From the NCBI GenBank assembly GCA_949123685.1, contig CASBHZ010000007.1:1-63001 (forward strand): a stretch of DNA of 63,001 nucleotides. The letters are read 5' to 3'. The notes under the pieces are model-generated. The model was not told the DNA's origin, ran no database searches, and worked only from the letters and a program-made list of their open reading frames with translations. This document shows, one piece after another, positions 57,625-63,001 of the stretch. This stretch comes from an uncultured Bacteroidales bacterium (lineage in GTDB: Bacteria; Bacteroidota; Bacteroidia; Bacteroidales; Muribaculaceae). Both the position numbers and the translations under genes were made by a program. Positions within the stretch are counted from its first letter, which is position 1; the number at the start of each line of letters is the position of its first letter.

Positions 57625-58794
57625 ATGATATTAGCAAGTGAATATTCATTTGGCCAGTTCATGAGCAGCACTGTAGAGAACTTCTGGAAATTTACGGGAT
57701 TCCATAATTGCGAATGGACAAATCTCGTGATGCTCGCAGTTGGCTGCTTTTTCGTATGGCTCGCTATAAGAAAGAATTTTGAACCCCTATTGCTTGTGCC
57801 TATCGGTTTCGGAATGCTTATTGGAAACATCCCTTTCCAACCCGGCATGGAAATCGGCATATATGAAGAAGGCTCCGTGCTCAACATCCTTTACAATGGT
57901 GTTGAAAGGGGCTGGTATCCCCCTCTGATTTTCCTTGGCATCGGAGCGATGACTGATTTCTCGGCGCTACTTGCCAATCCGAAACTCATGATTATAGGGG
58001 CATGTGCCCAGTTCGGTATTTTCGGAGCATACATGTTGGCTCTCCTTTGTGGCTTTGATCCATTGTCGGCTGGCTGCGTAGCCATCATCGGTGGCGCCGA
58101 CGGCCCCACGGCAATCTTCACCACATCCAAGCTTAATCCCAACCTGCTTGGTGCAGTGGCGGTGTCTGCATATTCATACATGGCACTGATTCCACTTATC
58201 CAGCCTCCTTTGATGCGTATGTTCACAACGCAGAAAGAGCGTCAGATAAAGATGAAACCGGTGCGTGTGGTAAGCCAGGCTGAAAAAATCATATTCCCTA
58301 TTGTAGGCGTTATGCTGACGTGTTTTGTGGTCCCTTCCGCAATTCCGTTGCTTGGAATGTTATTCTTCGGTAACCTGCTTCGCGAGAGCGGCGTGACAAC
58401 ACGCCTTGCCAAGACAGCAAGCAATGCCATGACCGACATTATCACGATACTCCTGGGACTCACGGTGGGGGCCTCGACTCAAGCCGACAAGTTCCTTACC
58501 GTTGACACTCTCCTTATCTTCGGTCTCGGATTTGCAGCCTTCATCATCGCTTCATCGGCAGGTGTGCTTTCGGTCAAGGTATTCAACCTTTTCCTGAAGC
58601 CTGATAGAAAAATAAATCCGCTCATCGGTAATGCCGGAGTTTCAGCCGTGCCTATGGCGGCGCGCATCTCCAACAACCTTGGACTTGAATATGATCCGAC
58701 AAACTATCTTCTCATGCATGCCATGGGACCCAATGTTGCGGGTGTAATCGGATCTGCTGTTGCAGCCGGTGTGCTCCTCAGCTTCCTTGGATAA
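57625..58794 (+). CDS. mmdB: Na+-transporting decarboxylase beta subunit
   Basis: A 389-residue inner-membrane protein with about 10 hydrophobic segments that decarboxylates carboxybiotin and pumps Na+ outward. Family motifs: GIGAMTDFSALLANPK; the Na+-site region GCVAIIGGADGPTAIFTT with its conserved aspartate; and NAGVSAVPMAARISNNLG. It completes the set alpha-delta-gamma-beta. The Na+ gradient made could drive symporters such as the SSS protein at 1541. The propionate end product fits a gut Bacteroidales. A strong terminator follows. Confidence 0.95.
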   Translation: MILASEYSFGQFMSSTVENFWKFTGFHNCEWTNLVMLAVGCFFVWLAIRKNFEPLLLVPIGFGMLIGNIPFQPGMEIGIYEEGSVLNILYNGVERGWYPPLIFLGIGAMTDFSALLANPKLMIIGACAQFGIFGAYMLALLCGFDPLSAGCVAIIGGADGPTAIFTTSKLNPNLLGAVAVSAYSYMALIPLIQPPLMRMFTTQKERQIKMKPVRVVSQAEKIIFPIVGVMLTCFVVPSAIPLLGMLFFGNLLRESGVTTRLAKTASNAMTDIITILLGLTVGASTQADKFLTVDTLLIFGLGFAAFIIASSAGVLSVKVFNLFLKPDRKINPLIGNAGVSAVPMAARISNNLGLEYDPTNYLLMHAMGPNVAGVIGSAVAAGVLLSFLG

Positions 58795-58817
58795 CCATAA
58801 ATACAAGAAATAATAAT

Positions 58818-58862
58818 AAAAATATTCCCCTGCGCTCATAAATGGGCATGGGGAATATTTTT
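58818..58862 (+). terminator. Terminator of the decarboxylase cluster
   Basis: AAAAATATTCCCC (58818-58830) pairs with GGGGAATATTTTT (58850-58862), with a partly paired loop, followed by a further T-rich tract. Confidence 0.85.
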
Positions 58863-59093
58863 TTTAATTTTTTTGCTACTATTGTTGAATAATATCAATA
58901 AATGAATTAATTTCGCGCTAAGAAATTGTTTAATTTGATTGTTGGATTCATTGAGAAGATTTTATGAATTGTTTTGACGAGCTGAGGAGGTAGCATAGCG
59001 GAATATGTACCGATTAAACCCAGTGAAAAGAGTCATAAAGGATCTCAATGATGACACAAGATCCAATCTAAAATTTCCCAAATTAAAACAGTT
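58863..59093 (+). other. Non-coding stretch upstream of the pRiA4b-type gene
   Basis: AT-rich tract, then a less AT-rich block (about 58977-59060) containing GAGGAGGTAGCATAGCGG at 58983-59000. A 9-codon ORF, MNCFDELRR, runs from 58964 to 58993. I recognise no gene or RNA family, and it is not repeated elsewhere in the window as far as I can see. It could be a structured leader. Confidence 0.3.
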
Positions 59094-59120
59094 TCTTAAG
59101 TAATGAATCATTACTTAAGA
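59094..59120. repeat. 27-nt palindrome upstream of the pRiA4b-type gene
   Basis: TCTTAAGTAATGA (59094-59106) and TCATTACTTAAGA (59108-59120) pair perfectly around one A. There is no T-run. It may be an operator; it shares TTAAGTAA with the repeat at 11197-11225. Confidence 0.45.
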
Positions 59121-59191
59121 TCTTCAAGACAAGGCTTACCCTGGAAGATCAAATGCAAGGTAAAATTTCTAAGATTAAAAGTAAAAACACT

Positions 59192-59737
59192 ATGGTATAT
59201 AGATTCAAACTTGTTAGTGATGAAGTGAGCAATTTTGCTCGTGAAATTGAGATTGATTCAGAGAATACGTTCCTGCAGTTGCGCAATGCCGTCCTGGACA
59301 GCGTAGGCTTCTCAAAAGATGAACTTGACTCATTCTTCCTCTGTGATGACGACTGGCAAAAACAGGAAGAAATCACCCTCGAAGACATGGGACACAGCGC
59401 AAGCGACATAGACACGTGGCTGATGGAGGACACACATCTCAGCGAATTGCTCGAAGATGAAGGACAACGTCTCATATTCGTGTTTGATTATCTCACGGAA
59501 CGCTCTTTCTTTATGGAGCTTAAGGAGATGTACCCAAGCAGGTCGCTTGCAGATCCGGTGTGTACATTCAAGAAAGGGAAAGCACCTAAACAATCTGTAG
59601 ATCTTGATGAATTTGACAAAAAAATAGACCTCAAGGCTCAAGATAAAATCGAAGATCTTGATATTGAGTCATTCAGTCCCGACGGCTTCAATGAAGAAGA
59701 CCTTGGTGACGGTTTCGACATTATGAATATCAATTAA
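59192..59737 (+). CDS. Plasmid pRiA4b ORF-3-like family protein
   Basis: A 181-residue acidic protein of the pRiA4b ORF-3-like (PF07929) family: VYRFKLVSDEVSNFAREIEI, then FLQLRNAVLDSVGF and DELDSFFLCDDDWQ. The C-terminus (about 140-181) is very acidic and low-complexity (DLDEFDKK; FNEEDLGDGFD). The family name comes from a plasmid and an IS passenger gene, but most Bacteroidales copies are chromosomal and of unknown function, as here. ATG 59192 was preferred over one at 59153 because relatives start at M-V-Y-[RK]-F. It stands alone between a non-coding region and a palindromic terminator. Confidence 0.8.
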   Translation: MVYRFKLVSDEVSNFAREIEIDSENTFLQLRNAVLDSVGFSKDELDSFFLCDDDWQKQEEITLEDMGHSASDIDTWLMEDTHLSELLEDEGQRLIFVFDYLTERSFFMELKEMYPSRSLADPVCTFKKGKAPKQSVDLDEFDKKIDLKAQDKIEDLDIESFSPDGFNEEDLGDGFDIMNIN

Positions 59738-59758
59738 ACCTACATTGCGAAAATTGAC

Positions 59759-59808
59759 TATAAAATGCAAAAGAAGATGGCAATTGCCATCTTCTTTTGC
59801 ATTTTATA
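59759..59808. terminator. 50-bp perfect palindrome, bidirectional terminator
   Basis: Loopless palindrome with 25-nt arms centred at 59783/59784 on GATGGCAATTGCCATC, between the convergent genes ending at 59737 and 59846. Confidence 0.87.
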
Positions 59809-59845
59809 CCTTATATACTTTAAGGAGAAGCCTATGAAACCAATG

Positions 59846-60184
59846 CTATCGTCCAAATAGCTTGCCAAGTAACGACTTCGATTTCTCCGGCTTTATATGC
59901 ACACGCAACTGATTATCATCCTTCCCGAAGAACAGTATATGCGAACGGAACACGAAAGCTATCATCCTGTCAAACTCAAGAATACCGTAGATACTCCTCT
60001 TTAGAAACATTCTGAATGGATTGAATTCTTCAAGATCCTCTACCACAACCTCCATGTCGCCTGACATAATATTGTGGTGTTCTTTAAGAATATCCAGATA
60101 ATAATCAAAGTCAAGCTCCGCAAAATTCTTGCAAGGCTTGGTATATTTCTTGTATATCTCTTTTATGACTTGATCGGTAATCAT
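59846..60184 (-). CDS. Conserved small protein of unknown function
   Basis: A 112-residue protein, no recognised domain. It starts MITDQVIKEIYKKYTKP, has a mixed alpha/beta middle (DMEVVVEDLEEFNPFRMFLK; SIYGILEFDRMIAFVFRSHI) and ends in a basic tail, KPEKSKSLLGKLFGR. There is no signal peptide or membrane segment. An in-frame ATG at 60238 would add 18 residues, but the extra part (MVTLLVNSTCKDCLTFIA) looks unlike the rest. Single gene between two terminators. Confidence 0.6.
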   Translation of the reverse strand: MITDQVIKEIYKKYTKPCKNFAELDFDYYLDILKEHHNIMSGDMEVVVEDLEEFNPFRMFLKRSIYGILEFDRMIAFVFRSHILFFGKDDNQLRVHIKPEKSKSLLGKLFGR

Positions 60185-60315
60185 AGCTATGAACGTTAGG
60201 CAATCCTTACACGTGGAGTTGACAAGGAGGGTCACCATTATAAACGCACGAGCATTTATAATTGTTCATATTATTAGAAGCTGTACAGATAAAAAACTAT
60301 CAATAAGATTTAGAA

Positions 60316-60354
60316 ACCCCACACTATTGGACTACAGCCTTGACAGCGTGGGGT
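60316..60354 (-). terminator. Terminator of the serine palmitoyltransferase gene
   Basis: On the - strand ACCCCAC (60354-60348) pairs with GTGGGGT (60322-60316) around a 25-nt loop, followed by TTCTAAATC. It lies 39 nt after the stop codon at 60394. Confidence 0.55.
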
Positions 60355-60393
60355 CTATATATCAAATCTTTATATCTATGTGATTAAAAAAGA

Positions 60394-61584
60394 TTATTTC
60401 TTCAAAAGATCATATTTCTTGAAGATCTTCTCTATCGCCTCAAGTGAACGAGTCACCTGCTCTTTTGTATGTGTAGCCATTAGAGAATAACGTATAAGCG
60501 TGTCATGCGGTGCCACAGCGGGCGAAACCACAGGATTTACAAACACTCCTTCATCAAGCAGATCCTTGGTTACATGAAATGTCTTGTAATCGTCACGTAT
60601 AAAGAGAGGAATAATCGGAGTTGAAGTGTTTCCTATCTCACAGCCCATAGCGCGGAAATTATCAAGCGCGTAATTGGTTATATCCCAAAGATGCTTCTGG
60701 CGCTCAGGCTCGGCAATCATGATATCAAGAGCCGCGCTCGCAGCAGCTGTCGCTGCTGGAGTGATAGAGGCGGTAAATATATAAGAGCGCGAATGATGAC
60801 GAAGGAAATTGGTAATTATCTTGTCGGTGGCAATAAAACCTCCTAAAGAGGCAAACGACTTACTGAAAGTACCCATAATCAAGTCAACGTCGTCTGTTAC
60901 CCCGAAATGGTCACATGTTCCTCTTCCGCCCTCTCCGAACACTCCGATTCCATGTGCTTCATCAACCATCACAGTAGCGTTGTATTGCTTTGCGAGCCTA
61001 ATGATCTCGGGCAGGTTAGCAACATCGCCTTCCATAGAAAAGACACCGTCAGTAACAATCAGCTTCACCTTATCCGGATCGCACTTCTTCAATTGTGCTT
61101 CCAATGAAGCCATATCGTTGTGGCGATATTTAAGATAATTTGAAAAAGAGAGGCGGCGACCTTCAATAATGGAAGCGTGATCCTGCTCATCAAGGATAAT
61201 ATAGTCTTCCCGACCTGTAAGGGCAGACACGACACCGAGATTGACACCGAAACCGGTGGAATAAATCATGGCATCCTCCTTGCCTACATAATTGGCGATC
61301 TTGGCTTCAAGTTCCTTATGAATATCAAGCGTGCCGTTAAGGAAAGGGGATCCTGCCATACCTGTGCCATATTTCTTTGTTGCTTCAACAGCAGCTTCTA
61401 TAACCTTGGGATGATTGGTAAGACCCATATAGCTATTAGAACCGAACATCAGCACTTTTTTGCCGTGCATAATTACTTCAGTATTCTGCTCGCTCGAAAT
61501 CGCGCGGAAGTAGGGATAGACACCTGCGGCCTTCGCTTTCTGTGGAGCGTCATAGACCGATAGTTTCTCTTGCAAAAGTTTCAT
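60394..61584 (-). CDS. spt: Serine palmitoyltransferase (alpha-oxoamine synthase family)
   Basis: A 396-residue cytoplasmic PLP enzyme of the alpha-oxoamine synthase family. PLP features: GSNSYMGLTNHPKV, the VDEAHGIGVFGEGGRG block, and the Schiff-base lysine in GTFSKSFASLGGF. Very similar in sequence flavour to the Bacteroides serine palmitoyltransferase, which condenses serine and palmitoyl-CoA to begin sphingolipid synthesis (for example MKLLQEKLSVYDAPQKA and GVYPYFRAI at the N-terminus). Glycine C-acetyltransferase (Kbl) is the main alternative; the absence of an adjacent threonine dehydrogenase argues against it. ATG 61584 matches the family start; an in-frame ATG at 61629 would add 15 residues. 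Confidence 0.82.
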   Translation of the reverse strand: MKLLQEKLSVYDAPQKAKAAGVYPYFRAISSEQNTEVIMHGKKVLMFGSNSYMGLTNHPKVIEAAVEATKKYGTGMAGSPFLNGTLDIHKELEAKIANYVGKEDAMIYSTGFGVNLGVVSALTGREDYIILDEQDHASIIEGRRLSFSNYLKYRHNDMASLEAQLKKCDPDKVKLIVTDGVFSMEGDVANLPEIIRLAKQYNATVMVDEAHGIGVFGEGGRGTCDHFGVTDDVDLIMGTFSKSFASLGGFIATDKIITNFLRHHSRSYIFTASITPAATAAASAALDIMIAEPERQKHLWDITNYALDNFRAMGCEIGNTSTPIIPLFIRDDYKTFHVTKDLLDEGVFVNPVVSPAVAPHDTLIRYSLMATHTKEQVTRSLEAIEKIFKKYDLLKK

Positions 61585-61689
61585 ATACAATTTTCTATAT
61601 GGAGTGACACGCACGATACTTTTATTCACATATCATAATATACCCGTGATAATGCCAGCTCTCGTTATAGGTGAAATCAAATCAGACCA

Positions 61690-61697
61690 CAAAGGTA
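61690..61697 (-). promoter_or_regulatory. -7 promoter element of spt
   Basis: On the - strand TACCTTTG fits TAnnTTTG, about 106 nt before the chosen start codon. -33 unclear. Confidence 0.45.
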
Positions 61698-61729
61698 ACA
61701 ATTTTTTAAGAAATCACATATATTTTTCG

Positions 61730-61737
61730 TAAATTTG
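61730..61737 (+). promoter_or_regulatory. -7 promoter element of the GH43-type gene
   Basis: TAAATTTG, only 33 bp from the divergent spt -7 box. The resulting leader of about 120 nt has GAAGTTGT (61746-61753) and ACAACTTC (61830-61837) as stem ends, and an inner hairpin AATTCT-TC-AGAATT (61803-61816) followed by TTTT. Confidence 0.55.
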
Positions 61738-61743
61738 CACCTC

Positions 61744-61824
61744 ATGAAGTTGTATAACCTAATTTTTATGGTAAGATTTATTAAGATTGCCATAAGGTTT
61801 ACAATTCTTCAGAATTTTTTATAA
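61744..61824 (+). other. Possible 26-residue leader ORF
   Basis: ATG 61744, right where transcription from the 61730 promoter should start, opens a 26-codon ORF (MKLYNLIFMVRFIKIAIRFT and six more residues) ending TAA. It is hydrophobic and basic. It overlaps both hairpin elements of the leader. It may be chance in AT-rich DNA, or a leader peptide. Confidence 0.2.
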
Positions 61825-61864
61825 CTTAAACAACTTCAATTTAAAGAACTAATCATTCATATCC

Positions 61865-62947
61865 ATGAAAAAATCGTTATTATCTTTAGCTGCAGGAGCC
61901 ATACTCGCCTACTCTCCCCTTTCTGGCACTCCGGCAATCCCTCAGGAAAAAGACATGTCAGCATATCTGCTGGTTTATTTTTCCGACTCGGATCACAGTG
62001 TTCATTTCGCCGTCAGCCATGACGGATATTCGTTCACCGCGCTCAACGACAACAAACCGGTCATATCGGGAGACAGCATTTCCGATCAACGCGGCATACG
62101 CGACCCTCACATCTATCGCGGTCCCGACGGGTGCTTTTACATGGCGATGACAGACCTCCACATCTATGCAAAGAAGCACGGATTACGAGAATCCGAATGG
62201 GAACGGGCTGACGAGTATGGATGGGGAAACAACCGCGGACTGGTGCTGATGAAATCATCCGACCTTATCAACTGGACCCATAACGAGACACGTCTCGATA
62301 AGCTATTCCCGGAAGAATTTGGAGAAATAGGTTGCGCATGGGCGCCTCAGACAATATATGACCCGGACAAAGACGCGATGATGGTCTATTTCACCATCCG
62401 TAAAAAAGGTGAATATTTAAAAGGTGCCACCAAAGACGAGCGTAAGACACGACTGTATTACGCCTACACTGACAAAGACTTCACACGCCTTGTAACAAAA
62501 CCGGAAAAATTGTATGAATATCCGGATTCTGAGATTCAAGTGCTGGATGCCGATATTTGTCCCATGCCAGATGGCAAATATGCCATGACATACGTGGCAC
62601 AAGAGAATCCCGGAGGAATAAAGCTGGCATTTTCCGACAGAATTAATTCGGGATATAATTATATAGGAGAACAGATAGACCATGAACCCCAAAGCTGCGA
62701 AGCCCCAAACGTATGGAAACGCATCGGCGAAAACCGCTGGGTGGTGATGTATGACGTATTCAGCATAAACCCTCACAATTTCGGTTTTGTGGAGACAACA
62801 GACTTCAAGACATTCATCCCCATAGGACACTTCAACGACGGACCGATGAAATCCACAAATTTCACAAGTCCCAAACATGGCGCCGTGATACAGATAACAG
62901 GCGAGGAAGCGCGCAGGCTTGAAAAGCATTTCCCGTCGGGAAATTAG
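61865..62947 (+). CDS. Secreted GH43-type glycosidase
   Basis: A 360-residue exported enzyme (signal peptide about 1-24) with a five-bladed beta-propeller of the GH43/GH117-like clan. The likely catalytic base is D80 (RGIRDPHIYRG). The likely acid is E279 (SCEAPNVWK), and D228 or D230 (VLDADI) would tune it. WAPQTIYD is a conserved blade motif. GH43 enzymes mostly act on arabinan, arabinoxylan or xylan; the specific sugar cannot be read. The gene is complete and ends 8 bp before the adapter. Structured leader and own promoter upstream; it is not next to a SusCD pair within this window. Confidence 0.85.
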   Translation: MKKSLLSLAAGAILAYSPLSGTPAIPQEKDMSAYLLVYFSDSDHSVHFAVSHDGYSFTALNDNKPVISGDSISDQRGIRDPHIYRGPDGCFYMAMTDLHIYAKKHGLRESEWERADEYGWGNNRGLVLMKSSDLINWTHNETRLDKLFPEEFGEIGCAWAPQTIYDPDKDAMMVYFTIRKKGEYLKGATKDERKTRLYYAYTDKDFTRLVTKPEKLYEYPDSEIQVLDADICPMPDGKYAMTYVAQENPGGIKLAFSDRINSGYNYIGEQIDHEPQSCEAPNVWKRIGENRWVVMYDVFSINPHNFGFVETTDFKTFIPIGHFNDGPMKSTNFTSPKHGAVIQITGEEARRLEKHFPSGN

Positions 62948-62955
62948 GTCTTTTT

Positions 62956-63001
62956 AGATCGGAAGAGCGTCGTGTAGGGAAAGAGTGTGTCTCCTTGTGT
63001 A
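62956..63001 (+). other. Illumina i5-side adapter (non-genomic)
   Basis: 62956-62988 matches the reverse complement of the TruSeq read-1 adapter (starts AGATCGGAAGAGCGTCGTG). The next eight bases, GTCTCCTT (62989-62996), sit at the i5 index position, and GTGTA (62997-63001) begins the P5 primer. To be trimmed. Confidence 0.97.

Noticed and set aside
59192..59737. Mobile element, because the protein family is named after a plasmid ORF and an IS1096 passenger gene
   Set aside because: No transposase, terminal inverted repeats or target duplication are visible around it; the family is mostly chromosomal in this order.
61744..61824. Small protein gene of 26 codons
   Set aside because: Too short and AT-rich to call as a gene without conservation or expression data; kept only as a possible leader ORF.

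Overview
This is one assembled contig of a Bacteroidota genome, order Bacteroidales. The gene content looks most like Muribaculaceae or a close relative, but that rank is inferred. Supporting evidence: a SusC/SusD pair; promoters with the Bacteroidota -7 motif TAnnTTTG; almost no Shine-Dalgarno sites; an LpxC-FabZ fusion; serine palmitoyltransferase; and a Na+-pumping methylmalonyl-CoA decarboxylase. Both ends are not genomic: positions 1-46 and 62956-63001 are Illumina library adapters with index sequences, so the genomic part is about 47-62955.

Region 1 (47-21328) starts with the last codons of an exported protein that ends in a type IX secretion C-terminal signal. A polysaccharide utilisation locus (PUL) follows, all on the + strand: LacI-type regulator, Na+/solute symporter, cytoplasmic FAD-dependent oxidoreductase, SusC, SusD, DUF5017 lipoprotein, two large exported proteins that are remote paralogues of each other and that I cannot place in a known family, a double-SGNH esterase-like protein, and a GH3 beta-glycosidase with a PA14 insert. 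The likely flow is capture by SusCD, trimming in the periplasm by the esterase, GH3 and the two unknown proteins, import of the product by the symporter, and oxidation by the FAD enzyme. The substrate is unknown. This is the most novel part of the window.

Region 2 (21345-38525) is mostly housekeeping: folE, a SPOR protein and tpiA; a DegP protease; the primary sigma factor; prs; a cytoplasmic GH13 enzyme; a patatin-like protein overlapping tamB; tsaD with a shortened CinA; the ribosomal set rpmB-rpmG-DUF4295; and two small outer-membrane barrel proteins.

Region 3 (38636-54380) holds nadE, a Sua5/YrdC protein, a polyprenyl glycosylphosphotransferase, a ClC transporter, fmt, the menaquinone genes menD-menB-menC-menE, a Crp/Fnr regulator, and lipid A genes lpxA, lpxC/fabZ and lpxD on the - strand.

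Region 4 (54428-58862) is the last part of the succinate-to-propionate route: methylmalonyl-CoA epimerase and the four decarboxylase subunits. Region 5 (58863-62955) holds two poorly known small proteins, serine palmitoyltransferase (sphingolipid synthesis) and a secreted GH43-type enzyme. Many gene ends, especially convergent ones, are closed by unusually long perfect palindromes (50-76 bp). I saw no tRNA, rRNA, CRISPR array, insertion sequence or prophage.
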